A stretch of DNA of 64,000 nt from Taudactylus pleione. Its lineage: Eukaryota > Chordata > Amphibia > Anura > Myobatrachidae. The translations under genes were made by a program, and so were the position numbers. Location: NCBI GenBank assembly GCA_031769625.1, contig JAUIMM010000601.1, positions 4,594,501 through 4,658,500 of the forward strand, in the 5' to 3' direction. The notes under the pieces were generated by a model that made no database searches, was not told where the DNA came from, and saw nothing but the letters and a program-made list of their open reading frames with translations. Of this stretch, positions 22,272 to 33,178 are shown one piece after another (positions within the stretch are counted from its first letter, which is position 1; each line of letters starts with the position of its first letter).

Positions 22272-23414
22272 CAGGGCCGGATTAAGGTCTGTGGGGGCCC
22301 GTGGGCAACAAACATGTGGGGGCCCCTATTAAATGTGGACAAACTGGGGGTATGCGCAATGGGGACCTCATGCAGAGCTCACAGTAGTGGTGCCCGTATG
22401 CAGAGCCCACAGTAATGGTGCCCTTTATGCAGTGCCCCAAGGAGTGGTTCTCCTTATGCAGTGCCCCCTATGCAATACCCCCATTAGTCGTGCCCTCAGT
22501 AGTCATGAACCCTGTACTCATGTCCCCTGTAGTAATGCCCCCTGTTGTAGTGTCCCAGTAGTAATGCCCCTAGTGCCCCCAATAGTAATGGTCCCTTTAG
22601 TCATGCCCCAGTAGTAATGCCCCAAGTAGTAATGTCCCCTGAGTAATGCCCCCCAGTAGTAGTGCTCCCAATAATAATGCCCCCCAATAGTCATGCCTCC
22701 TGTAGTAGTGCCCCTAATGGTAATGCCCCAGTAGTAATGCCCCCTCTAGTAGTGCCCCCAGATGTAATTCCCCAGTAGTAGTGCCCCCAATGCTCCCCAA
22801 GTATTGCCCCAAGTAGTAGTACCCCTAAATAAATGCCCCAGTAGTAATGCACCCTGATTTTTGCCCCCAGTACTAGTGCCCTCTGTAGTAATGCCCCCCC
22901 AGGTATTGCAGCCAGTACTAGTGCCCTCTGTAGTAATGCCCCCCTGAGTATTGCCCCCAGTACTAGTGCCCTCTGTAGTAATGCCCCCTCGATTATTGCC
23001 CCCAGTACTAGTGCCCTCTGTGCTAATGCCCCCCCCTGAGTATTTCCCCCAGTACTAGTGCCCTCTGTAGTAAAGCCACTTGCAGAAAATAAAAATAAGA
23101 CCTTATACTTACCTTGAGCCCCACTCCCGTTGCCGTCCGGTCCGCTCGGCTGCTCCAGCTCCACTGCACTATGGGAGAGACGTCATGATGTCTTTACCAT
23201 AGTGCTCTGCGGAAGCCGGAGCTCTGACTGCCGTTGCGGGGAGAGAGCCGGGCGCCCACTGGATACAAAAACTCAGCGGGCGCCCGGCAAATAGAGCCTC
23301 CTTGCGGCGCCGGGCCGGAGGAGGTGGAACTGCTTTCATCTCCTCCAGCCTTTTACGTGTGGGGGCCCTTTACGTGTGCCCCTGTCGCCCCCCCCCCCCG
23401 TTAATTCGACCCTG
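22272..23414. mobile_element. Non-autonomous hAT element, 1143 bp, 8-bp target duplication
   Basis: The ends CAGGGCCGGATTAA and TTAATTCGACCCTG are inverted repeats. ATCAGGAT is duplicated exactly at 22264-22271 and 23415-23422. Most of the interior is a degenerate minisatellite (about 22370-23075). A GC-rich end follows (23110-23400). There is no transposase. This complete copy explains the solo ends at 10093 and 16927. Confidence 0.9.
22370..23075. repeat. Degenerate minisatellite of agtaatgcccc units
   Basis: Short units of about 15-20 bp around agtagtaatgcccccagtag repeat with variable length. Toward 22880-23060 they organise into a higher-order unit of about 57 bp containing agtactagtgccctctgtag. 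Long open frames on either strand are artefacts. Confidence 0.85.
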
Positions 23415-23578
23415 ATCAGGATGTAACATTGGATTACCACACTTCCTTCAGTCATCTATTTGGACATTAACCTTTTGCACTGATACAGCAATGGCAGCCT
23501 CTGTAAGTACAGAACTCTCTGCAACTGCCACAAAGCTATGCTCCGGTAGAAAGGGGGAAGAGATACTATTACCAGAAG

Positions 23579-23652
23579 CAGTGGCGGATCCAGGGGGGGC
23601 GAATAGGGAGATCGCCCCCCGTAACACAGTCACTGTGCAAAGTGCACTGTAC
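23579..23652. mobile_element. One-ended fragment beginning CAGTGGCGGATCCAGG
   Basis: The motif resembles the terminus of a further hAT-like element. It is cut off by the Harbinger insertion at 23656, and no partner end was found beyond 32285. The assignment is weak. Confidence 0.3.
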
Positions 23653-24515
23653 AGAGGCCCTCATTCAGAGCCGCTTGTAAGGGGCCGTACGCTCGAAGTC
23701 ATCCGATGTTGTAAAACCACGCATGCGTCGGTGTAACAGTGCGCATGTGCGTACGGCTGATTGCGATAATTTTTTCAGTCGTTCGTCGAATAGCGAACAG
23801 GAAGTGACATGTCAAATGTGATTGACAGAACTGTCCGTTTTGGGGCGGTGACGAGGGTGGAGATGGGAAAACGCAGGCGTGGCGAGGCGTTTTTTGGGCG
23901 TACATAAATTATCTGATGCGAACGGCCAATGTGAACGGAAAAAGTGATACGTCACTGTCTGATCCACTTTCCATTAAAACTGCTCGCTCTGCTTGTGGTC
24001 TGGTATACTCTACCACAATGACGATGGTATCTTCGTCCTTCCCGTGGCTCATCGATAGTATTCCGATTTATCAATTGAGGACACAAAAACAATCAGTTTT
24101 GAATTGCAAAAATGCTTGTAAGGTGTTTAGCAAATAGCCTTTTTTTATTAGCAAAAAACCGTACGCAGGTGAAATACTCAGCTGCTAATTTCTGGGTTAT
24201 GCAATCAATTAGCTTACAAATGTATTTCAAATTTGCGTGTTTTTCCTAAGTTAGTTTTTTACTTTTTTTAGGGCAACAATATTGTAGGCATGTTTGTTAT
24301 TTTTGTGCATTTTTTAGGGGCCAAGAAAACATTCGTCCTTTTGTTTTTTGCTAAGTGTTAATTAAAACTCTTAAATGGTTTTTAACCCTTGGTTTTTTAA
24401 TTTAAAAATAATGTTTACATTTCCGTTGTATTGTTTGTTATTTTGTTTGTGGGATTACCTTTTAACCAGTTTTTGAATAAATTAACAATAGAATTGTTCA
24501 GATTTTCAACATTAT

Positions 24516-24521
24516 TTTATT
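24516..24521 (-). terminator. Possible polyadenylation signal of SANT gene A
   Basis: AATAAA on the minus strand lies about 230 bp beyond the stop codon of the spliced gene. It is a common hexamer in AT-rich sequence, so the call is tentative. Confidence 0.35.
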
Positions 24522-24749
24522 TTTTTACACATTTTTTTTTTTGGTGTTTTTTCAAAAATAAAATATGGATAACGTAAAAAAAATAACAAATGTTTTTAGA
24601 AAAGCACAAACCAAAAAAGTGGCATTTTAAAACCACAAACAAACAAACAAAATGTAAAAACAATTCACAAGAAAGGAGAGGGAGGTTTTGGCCATTAAGG
24701 AATATGGGCCAAACACAGATAAGGATTGTGGGAAAATTAGCCAGTGCTG

Positions 24750-26005
24750 TCATCGCCTTTTGGCCCATTTGGCCGGGGTAGGGAGGGAGCCTGAACGGGT
24801 CCGGGAGGTCCTTCGGCTGGCCTGCCCAGAGGCAGATGTTGGGGCCTCTGGACTAGGCATAGGGCTAGGCACATTTGGAGGGATGGCTATTGTTGTGCCA
24901 GAGGTGGAGGGTCCTGATGTTCCGGCAAGAAGGGAGGCCGGCTCCAACATCTGCTGGCAAACAAGCTGCTCCAGGGCATTTGCTATACGGACGTTGGCCC
25001 CAGTATTTTCCACCAGGGCCTTAGCAATGGTCACGTTGGCCGCAGCACTTTGCTCCAGGGCCTCCGCCACCCGTAGCAGACTGGCAACCAGCCTCACCAG
25101 AATCTCAGTGTGCTGATCCGTTTTAATATTGAGATCAGCGAGGAGGGCCACTGCCTGCGAGGGGGATTGCCCTGGACTGTCTGCCACGAGGTCCCCAGCC
25201 GGATCTACTGCTTCCTCCCCTGCAGAGCCAGCAGAAGTTCTGCAGCCAAAGCTCCCCTCTGGAGCAGACTCATCCGCCTGTGTCTCTGTGAGAAAAAAGA
25301 GAAAAGAGTAACATTATAATCTAGATATTGTCCCAAACACATTTCTGAGTTATTAACATTACTACATTTACCTGAGGCAACATGAGGAGCCGCAAAGTCT
25401 GGCATGTCGGTATCCATGTTCGACACGCCAAACACCTCCTCATCCTGCAAACACCCCTGGGCCATCTCCTCCAAATCGTTGAGCTCCAGTGCATGCCTAG
25501 CCCTATCAGCCAGTTTTTGCTTCAGCCGATATTTGAAGTCACTCCATCTGTGGGTTAAAAAGTTGGCATTATTCCTGCAGTATTTGGACCTGTAAACACT
25601 TTTTAAGAAAATGTAGTTTGTACGTACCGGCGTTTGACCTCCCGGGTTGAACGTTCAAACTCACCCACCCTATTGACAGCACTGGCTATGTCATCCCACA
25701 TTTTCCATTTCTGGCTTGCACCCATATTCCTTGCTGCCTGTGGGAGGTTGTCAACACACATTTGGACCAAAACCTCCATCTCCTTTCTTGTGAATTGTGG
25801 CTGCCTTTTTTGTTTTGTTTGTTTTGTTGGCCTACTCGGCCTAGCAGCCTCTTCCATGGCATCCTCAACACCTTTTTTTAAAATGGAAATCAAATTTATA
25901 ATGTAAAATGTTCCCAAAATTATTGTTCAACATAATCCTTTAGCCCCAAAAAGACAAATACTTACCTGGCGCCTCTTGCCCAGTGCTTTGCTGCTCTGTA
26001 GTCAT
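24750..26005 (-). CDS. Harbinger Myb/SANT-like protein A, 4 exons
   Basis: Exons run 26005-25966, 25871-25628, 25547-25372 and 25285-24750. All three introns have GT donors (GTAAGT, GTACGT, GTAAAT) and AG acceptors, and the frame stays open through every junction, giving about 331 residues. A Myb/SANT-like trihelix starts near residue 38 (FTRKEMEVLVQMC, then KWKMWDDIASAVN and REVKRRWSDFKYRLKQK). A Pro/Ser linker and a helical C-terminus (LLRVAEALEQ, then IANALEQLVCQQ) follow. In Harbinger systems such a protein binds the element and brings the transposase to DNA and nucleus. No stop or frameshift is seen. The gene is divergent to the transposase, with about 2 kb of shared upstream DNA. Confidence 0.8.
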
Positions 26006-26659
26006 TTTGGACAGCAGACCTACAGCAGACCGATTTGGGTTTTCAGTGACGTTTTTATACATGCGTCAGCATTATTCGTCCGCATCATTGATTGTGCACT
26101 CCTATTCTTCCTCCATAATTTGAACGGGAAAATAAAGCATATTCTGCATTATTCGGCCGCATCATTGATTGTGCGCTCCAATTGTCCGTCCTTAATTTGA
26201 GCAGCAAAATAAAGACTATTTATGGCTTGGTGTGACTCGAGTCGAGGTGGCATGTTATGATTGTTGGAGGTTTTGCATTGAGGTGGATTGTTGGCTGATT
26301 TGGGAGTAGAAGGAGCAATTTGTTAGTGGGATCTTATGTTTATTTTTCATAATTATTTCTTTTCCGTTCGTCTTTTTTTATTTTTTGGCTATTTTTCTTT
26401 GAATTTTTGAGTAAGTTTTTTTTAAAACCACCGAAAAAATACTAGCAATTATTTGACAAATGTTTGTAATATTTTTGGGGTTTTTTTACAGTTATTTTGG
26501 CATTGCCCCAGTGACGTTTTTGAACTTTGGGATATTTGTCTGTTTTTGGTAAGTGTTTTTGGTTTCATGATTTTCAAAATTCGATGTGTTGCTCTTAGCA
26601 TATGTTTTGCTAAGTAATGTTGTTTATTTTCTGGGAACAATCATGTCTTACCACTAAAT

Positions 26660-26847
26660 GTAGCGTACTATTTTGCAAACTAATGTGTCTTCATTTAACT
26701 GTAAAAGTAGCGTACTATTTTGCGAACTAATGTGTCTTCATTTAACTGTAAAAGTAGCGTACTATTTTGCGAACTAATGTGTCTTCATTTAACTGTAAAA
26801 GTAGTGTACTATTTTGCGAACTAATGTGTCTTGAATTTTTCAGTGTT
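26660..26847. repeat. Four tandem copies of a 47-bp repeat
   Basis: Units start at 26660, 26707, 26754 and 26801 and carry gtagcgtactattttgc, then aactaatgtgtcttcattt. A related half unit (gcgtaatattttcagaacta) appears at about 27776, on the other side of the nested foldback element. The array lies between the divergent SANT A and transposase genes. Confidence 0.9.
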
Positions 26848-26867
26848 AAATCATGTCTTAACACTAA

Positions 26868-27768
26868 CAGGGGTATTCAATATGGGTGCGATAACATCGT
26901 TTTTGCGTTTATATCGCAATTATGACATCATTATCGCAGGTTTTACTTTTACACCCTATTCAATGTCAAAGACTTATCGCAGTTTTGACAAGTCTTTGAT
27001 AAAAAACGGTGATAAGTTTTCACCATTGAATAGGTGTCGAAAAAAAGTGCAGAATTGGGGTTTAGGGGTGCAGGCTTAAAAAAAATAGCCTGCACCCCTG
27101 AGAATTACATTTTAAAAATAACTGTGTCAAAAAAAAAAATAGGGACACCCCAAAAAATGAACTTACAAATTGGGGTGCAAAAAAAATAAAAATTGAAAGT
27201 CGGGGATTTAAATAGCCGCAGCAGGTGTTTTTTTCCCGACATTGAAGAAGTGATGCAGAAGAGCACTTAGGTTTTTTTTTTACATTTTTTAAGTGGTCCC
27301 ATCAAATTTGGGGTACATGAAAATGGCCCTAAAATAAGTTTTTAAAAATTCTGCATTTGTGCACCTGCCGCTATAATTCTATTCTTCAAAACACCTGTCG
27401 CATCCTTGCAGAATAGCCCTGAACCTATTTCCCTATTGTTTAACAATTTTTCCCCTTTTTTTTTTGCACCCCAATTTGTAAGTTCATTTTTTGGGGTGTC
27501 CCTAATTTTTTTAATACATTTTTTTGACAGTTATTTTTAAAATGTCATTCTCAGGGGTGCACCTACACCCCTAAACCCCAATTCTGCACTTTTTTTCGAC
27601 ACCTATTCAATGGTGAAAACTTATCACCGTTTTTTATCAAAGACTTGTCAAAACTGCGATAAGTCTTTGAAATTGAATAGGGTGTAAAAGTAAAACCTGC
27701 CATAATGACGTCTTACCTCCGATATTAACGCAAAAACGATGTTAACGCTCCCATATTGAATACCCCTG
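26868..27768. mobile_element. Nested foldback element, about 0.9 kb
   Basis: The ends CAGGGGTATTCAATATGGG and CCCATATTGAATACCCCTG begin very long inverted arms of about 300 bp (about 26868-27190 and 27462-27768). These include matching tracts such as caccattgaataggtgtcg and its complement. The loop of about 270 bp has no gene. No clear target duplication was seen. It interrupts the 47-bp repeat region of the Harbinger element, so it arrived later than that array. Confidence 0.85.
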
Positions 27769-28039
27769 GAAATGTTGCGTAATATTTTCAGAACTAATGT
27801 GTCCTCCTTTCTCTATTTTTTCCCCCAGAAATGTGATTACAATCATAGTTTATTAAATTAATCTAAAATATATTTTCAACTTTTTAATTGTAGGTAGTTC
27901 AGCACATGACACGTCCCAGGCCTGTAAGCATCTTTGGATTTCTTAGAAAAGATAAGTATATTTTTCTTTACACATTTGTCTAAAAAAATAACTACCTGGC
28001 TTACCATTTCAGGTTGATGTTGGTCGTATTATATTGGCC

Positions 28040-29183
28040 ATGGTTCCAGAACCCGACCAACCTCAACTTCGTCCCAGGCGTAGGCCTCGTAGGCGTGCAA
28101 GGCCCCAGATATATAGAACACGTGTCACCCTTTTTGGAATGCCAGATGATGAGGTGTTAAGGCGATACCGTCTGCCGCCACAAATCATCATAGACACTCT
28201 CTCATTAATAGAGAGTGATCTTGAACGGCAAATTGACATTCCTACAGCAATACCATCACTTACTCAATTAATGTCGGTGTTACATTTTTGTGCCTCAGGA
28301 TCCTTTCAAACCACTGTGGGAATAGTTGTGGGAATATCCCACTCCTCCTTTTCAAGGATCCTGAGGGCAGTGATGGAGGCCCTTTTCAAACACCTCCATC
28401 ATTTTATTAAAATGCCATTGGATATGGGTACCCTTAATGTGGCGAAGGTGAATTTTTACCAAATAGCTGGCTTCCCACACATCATAGGGGTTGTGGATGG
28501 CACTCACATACCACTTCAGCCTCCAGCAAGGCTGGAGGCTCTCTTTAGGAACCGAAAGCACTTTCATTCACTGAATGTAATGGTGGTATGTGATGCCTAC
28601 CTCCAGATCCTGTCCCTGAATGCCAAATTCCCCGGCAGTGCACATGATTCCTTCGTCATCCGGCAATCAGGGATTTGGCACAAATTAAACAACCTACAAG
28701 TTGGTGATGCGTGGCTTCTGGGTAAGTTGAAACCTTCTGTTGAAACCAATGCAAAGCTTGTTACACAATGGTTCTGATGTTTGTTTTTATATTTTCACAG
28801 GAGACAGTGGTTACCCTTGCACGCCCTGGCTGCTCACTCCTTATTTGGTTCCCACACCAGGGCCACAAAGTGAGTATAATTCCGCACTTACAGCCACCAG
28901 GCAGGTGGTGGAGTGCTGTATCGGCCTTTTAAAAGGCTGATTCAGATGCCTCCACCGCTCTGGTGGCGAGCTCATGTATTTGCCGGCTAAGGTTTCGAAA
29001 ATTGTGGTCCTGTCTGGGATATTTCACAACATTGCCATAAGGAGTGGTGTCCCAATGCAGCCAGAGGATGCCTTGCCTGAGGATGGCCCCCCCGAGGTTG
29101 GTCGGAGGTCAGTATGTGGGGGGCCATACGCGATGACATTGTGGCCAGATTTTTTAGGTAATTATTTTCCAAAATTCAGTTAA
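28040..29183 (+). CDS. Harbinger transposase (HARBI1-like), one internal stop
   Basis: The first ATG is 28040. Exon 1 is 28040-28721. A 79-bp intron, 28722-28800, has GTAAGT and TTTTCACAG, and exon 2 runs 28801-29183. The total is about 354 codons, close to vertebrate HARBI1. The basic N-terminus (RPRRRPRRRARP) could be nuclear targeting. An HTH-like region follows (IPSLTQLMSVLHFCASGSF). The DDE nuclease shows D153 in VVDGTHIP, D185 in VVCDAYL (with FPGSAHDS after it) and E265 in RQVVECCIG, in the exon 2 context GDSGYPCTPW. A TGA at 28938-28940 falls where the family usually has an Arg, consistent with a C-to-T change in CGA. The active-site set is otherwise complete. It would excise and insert the element and related MITEs. 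Confidence 0.85.
28722..28800 (+). other. Intron of Harbinger transposase
   Basis: The donor GGTAAGTTG and acceptor ATTTTCACAG are near consensus. Splicing joins WLLG directly to DSGYP, restoring a motif typical of HARBI1 proteins. Read through, the intron hits a stop. Confidence 0.85.
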
Positions 29184-29954
29184 TTGACACAATGTCGACA
29201 TGTAAGATTTTAATGGGCAATTTTAATTTGTGTTTTATATTTTTTTGTCTTTTATTCCATAAAATTAACCTAAAAAACGATGCCTACTACCTGATCCAAA
29301 AAATTGACTTCATGTGGACACATTGGATATAACTTCGGGAACAATGATTTCTTCGCCTCAATTGTGGATTCATGTTGGCATGCTACTTCTTCAAACAGTT
29401 CTTGATTGTTGTTGTTATTTTTTTCTTTTTGGTGTTGGTTGGATTTTTGTGTGTGTTTTCACTGTGTGAATTGATTGTGCCAATTCACTTTGTGTTTATT
29501 ATTTGTGTGCATTAAAATTATTTTTAACGTTAAACAAACATTTCCTTGTTAAATTACAAGCAAGTGTAACCTGGTCCAAAAAAGGCAAACTTGCTTAAAG
29601 GCTAATCCTGTAATGTGTTAAATTGCAAAGTATTTTACCCTGCTTTGTTGCTAAAAACAAACACCAAAGGTATTATGGTGAATCTAGCCCTAAGCAGGTT
29701 TTACTTAATTTTTACATTACCCACAAAAAATAAAAAAAACATTTGCAGTTAATTCAACAAACCTATTGGTATTGTTAGATGTTTAATGTGCCAGCTTACA
29801 TACTTACTTGAGGTTTCTACAATCTAATTTGCATTACTTAAAAACTCATGCTACAATAGTCAACTTATGTAAGGTTCAACAATCTAATATTTCCAGACAA
29901 GGAATAAGACTATATTTTATTTTTGACAACCTTTTTTGGTGGGAAAAAAAAAAA
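29184..29954. other. Harbinger non-coding spacer between convergent genes
   Basis: AT-rich sequence between the ends of the transposase and SANT gene B. No gene or clear repeat was found. Confidence 0.5.
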
Positions 29955-31627
29955 TTAGTGGCGCAGGAGCACCAACATATGATCAAGGACCACTAACATG
30001 CCTACTACATGGCCCCTGAACCTCTGCAAGCCAGCAAACATTTCTTGTGTCCGCCTCTGGTCCTCTGTGGGTAAAAAAATGTGTGGATTACTAAAATGAC
30101 ACCTTAATTTATATGTTACCACACAACTTAAAAATCAGACTATACCAAAATAAAAGAAAATAAAAAAAACAACACAAAAGGAATGCCAAACGCTAAGATT
30201 GTATAAAAAAAAAAAAAAAAAAATAGGGACAACTACGCAAAAAAAATACATTTGTTGGTACCGTAAACAGGAAAGACACAAGTGTGAGTGTTTGGACATG
30301 TGTCATATGTGTAAGGGGAAAACATCCTAGACATTGTTTCACAAAGATATATATCCAAAACATTAGAAAAACTTGACAATTTTGAACAGCACAGGCAAAA
30401 GGACAACATCAACAAAAAACCAAACATTTCAAAAGCAACCATAGTTTAAAAGGGAAACATACTGGTCATTATGCTGACTGGGCTAGGAGCCCCGAACTCG
30501 TCCTCCTCAGAGGTGGGCCAGTGCTGGTCGGATGGAGGAGGGGTGATTTGGGAGGAGGTTGAGGGTGAGGAAAAGAGAGGGGTGGGTGGAGGGGAGGGTG
30601 ATGAAAAGATAGGGGGGGTGGAGGGGAGTCTGAATTTGGAGGGATGGGAATGTGAAGAAAGGGAGGGGCATCACTGTCTGCCAGGTCTGGGGTGGAGGGG
30701 GAATTGGGGATGGGGAGAGGATGTTTGGGAGGGAGTGGGGGATAGGGGACGAGCCCAACGTCGTCTAGTTTGTTGACGTCGAAGTCTGCGCTCAGCCCCT
30801 AAATGAGGTAGAAAAATTTATATTATTACATATTTAATATTTTTAAAACAAAATTTACACACCAAAAAAATAAATAAATAAAAAAGGGCTATACGGAAAG
30901 CATGCAAATGCAGGTATGGCCAAAATAAAGAAGCAGGGCGATATGGAAATCATGCACACGCAGGTTCGGCCAAAATAAAGAAACAGGACGATAAGGAAAA
31001 AAATGCACACGCAGGTATGTCCAAAATAAAGAAACAGGGCGATATGGAAAACATGCACACGCAGGTATGGCCAAAATAAAGAAACAGGGCGATATGGAAA
31101 TCATGCACACGCAGGTATGGCCAAAATAAAGAAACAGGGCGATATGGAAAACATGCACACGCAGGTATGGCCAAAATAAAGAAACAGGGCGATATGGAAA
31201 ACATGCACACGCAGGTATGGCCAAAATAAAGAAACAGGACGATATGGAAAACATGCAAACGCAGGTATGGCCAAAATAAAGAAACAGGGCGATATCGAAA
31301 ACATGCACATGCAGGTATGCTTACATTTTAAATTTACTAAAAAAAACACTTACTCTCCATGATTTGCTGACGCAAATTGTCCAACAGGCGTGGGGATTGG
31401 CGCCGGAGATCGGACCACCTCCTTTCCAACTGTCCGATATTTCGGCGGAATCCGATCCTACGCAGGCGGCGCCTTACCTCCGCATAGGCGAGCCGCTTGC
31501 GGAGGTTAGTGATGGGGGCCGGATGCTCCGTGATTCTCCGGTACATCACATCTGTGAGGACCAGAAGTTCGCGGCGACAAAAAGCTGCTGCTCTCATGAT
31601 GGCAATTATTTTTTTAACAGAAAACAT
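29955..31627 (-). pseudogene. Harbinger Myb/SANT-like protein B, 3 exons, one stop
   Basis: Exons run 31627-31354, 30798-30463 and 30064-29955, with donors GTAAGT and GTATGT and AG acceptors. The phases agree, giving about 239 residues. A second ATG is at 31597. The N-terminal trihelix (FCRRELLVLTDVMYRR, then LAYAEVRRRLRRIGF and QLERRWSDLRRQ) is of Myb/SANT type but clearly different from protein A. A basic patch (ERRLRRQQTRRRW), a Pro/Ser-rich linker, an acidic segment (WPTSEEDEFG) and a short helical last exon (QRRTQEMFAGLQRF) follow. A TGA at 30673-30671 in exon 2 interrupts an otherwise continuous frame. A second DNA-binding partner in one Harbinger is unusual. Alternatively, it was captured from another element. 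Confidence 0.7.
30891..31318. repeat. Minisatellite of 50-bp units in intron 1 of SANT gene B
   Basis: About eight and a half copies of a unit containing ggccaaaataaagaaacagg, then catgcacacgcaggtat, repeat at exactly 50 bp (for example 31021, 31071, 31121). Because 150 is divisible by three, all frames stay open, which creates false ORFs on the minus strand. The array is entirely intronic. Confidence 0.9.
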
Positions 31628-32349
31628 TTTTAATAAAGGTCCTAGAAAAAATTTGATTGGCTAATGTACTTTGTAAATTAACAGAAAGCATTCTATTGGT
31701 TATTGTATGAGTCATGTGACCTACATCCTCACAAATATAATGTGAGTTATGATAGGCTTGATGCAGTGACATGCGTAAGCTAATTTAAATATTAATACAA
31801 AAGATGAAAAATCTGCATATAAAAAAACGCAAAACAATAGTAGCATTCAAACAAACTTTTAATTTTGAACAACCATCCCCTTGGTCCAACCGTACGTATT
31901 CTGCGGAAGCATTGACACACACTAACAATAATAAAGTTTATTGACATTGAAAAAAAAAAGGATTGCAAAGATGTGAATACCAATTAAGCTAATTAATATA
32001 GTGATTGCCATTAATCGATTCAAGTATGTTTGCTGAATGAAATAGGCAATCGAAAACTGACAAGGCCACTTCCGGAATTGACTTGTGCGAGCGTTCGCTG
32101 CAACCAAAGAGGAGACGGACGGTCGCTATTTTGAACGTTCGCTAGCTAGAGGAGGGGTTGGGAGAATATGGGGCGGAAGATTAGCTGCGAGCGAACATAC
32201 GAGCGAGCGCTTAAATTTAAATTTTTTCGCTCGTACGACGAACGAGCGAACGGCCATTTGCGTCCGGGTCTGAATCAGGGCCAGAGTACTGATGCTGCAG
32301 CAATGCAGCTCCAGACATGGGACCCGGCAGCAACAAGGGAAGGGATATA

Positions 32350-33107
32350 CAGTGCATCCGTAAAGTATTCACAGCACTTCACTTTTTCCACATTTTGTTA
32401 TGTTACAGCCTTATTCCAAAATGGAATAAATTCATTTTTGTCCTCAAAATTCTACACACAATACCCCATAATGACAACATGTAAAAAGTTTTTTTGAGAT
32501 TTTGCAACTTTAATTTAAAAAAAATGAAGAAATCACATGTATTCACAGCCTTTGCCATGAAGCTCAAAATTGAGCTCAGGTGCATCCTGTTTCTACTGAT
32601 CATCCTTGAGATGTTCCTACAGCTTAATTGGAGTCCACCTGTGGTAAATTCAGTTGATTGGATATGATTTTGAAAGGCATACACCTGTCTATATAAGGTC
32701 CCACACTTGACAGTGCATGTCAGAGCACAAACTAAGCATGAAGTCCAGGGAATTGTCTGTAGACCTCCAAGACAGGATTGTCTCAAGGAACAAATCTGGG
32801 GAAGGGTACAGAAAAATATCTGCTGCTATGAAGGATTTGCAACAAAGTATTAAAAAGTGAAAGTTAGATTTAGGATTGTTTAGTTTGTCCCATTACTTTT
32901 GGGCCCTTAAAAAGTGGGAGGCACATATAGAAACCATTTTAATTCCTACACCGTTCACCTGATTTGGATGTAATTACCCTCAAATTAAATCTGAAAGTCT
33001 GCAGCTAAAGCTCATCTTGTTTGTTTCATTTCAAAGCCATTGTGGTGGTGAATAGAGGCCAAAATATGAAAATTCTGTCAATGTCCCAATATTTATGCAC
33101 CTGACTG
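32350..33107 (+). mobile_element. Chimeric Tc1-like element
   Basis: The left end CAGTGCATCCGTAAAGTATT follows a TA. The right end ATGCACCTGACTG is followed by TA. These are the termini of two different Tc1-like families, so the piece is a chimera rather than one transposon. The switch is near 32830, just after the first codons of a transposase. The element abuts a (TA)n tract on the right. Confidence 0.65.
32738..32868 (+). pseudogene. Tc1-like transposase, N-terminal fragment
   Basis: From ATG 32738 the frame reads MKSRELSVDLQDRIVS, then GEGYRKISAAMK. This is the first helix-turn-helix region of Tc1 transposases, which binds the terminal repeats. After about 31 codons the sequence changes to the 3' part of another Tc1 family and soon stops. 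The catalytic DDE domain is missing. Confidence 0.7.
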
Positions 33108-33158
<51 letters not shown>

Positions 33159-33178
33159 ATATATATATATATATATAT
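33108..33178. repeat. (TA)n between Tc1 end and hAT copy 2
   Basis: A TA/ATAC tract separates the TA target of the Tc1 right end from the first bases of hAT copy 2. Confidence 0.9.

Larger units (their letters stand above)
23656..32282. mobile_element. Harbinger transposon, 8.6 kb, three genes
   Basis: The left end GGCCCTCATTCAGAGCCG and right end (read inward) GGCCCTGATTCAGACCCG form the terminal repeats. AGA is duplicated at 23653-23655 and 32283-32285. Inside are a plus-strand HARBI1-like transposase (28040-29183) and two minus-strand Myb/SANT-like genes (24750-26005 and 29955-31627), all with GT-AG introns. There are two tandem-repeat arrays and a nested foldback element. Harbinger mobilisation needs both transposase and a Myb-like partner. 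Coding regions are almost intact, with one stop in the transposase and one in the second SANT gene. The ends match three MITEs in the window, making this the candidate driver family. Confidence 0.9.

Noticed and set aside
22333..23164. Long open frames in agtaatgcccc repeats
   Set aside because: Low-complexity minisatellite translation without any domain; inside a bounded hAT element.
26660..31318. Possible CRISPR array
   Set aside because: The 47-bp and 50-bp repeats are contiguous with no unique spacers, no cas genes are present, and the context is a eukaryotic transposon.
30855..31349. Several overlapping minus-strand ORFs with repeated Cys/Phe-rich motifs
   Set aside because: They read through a 50-bp minisatellite whose periodicity keeps all frames open. 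The region is an intron.
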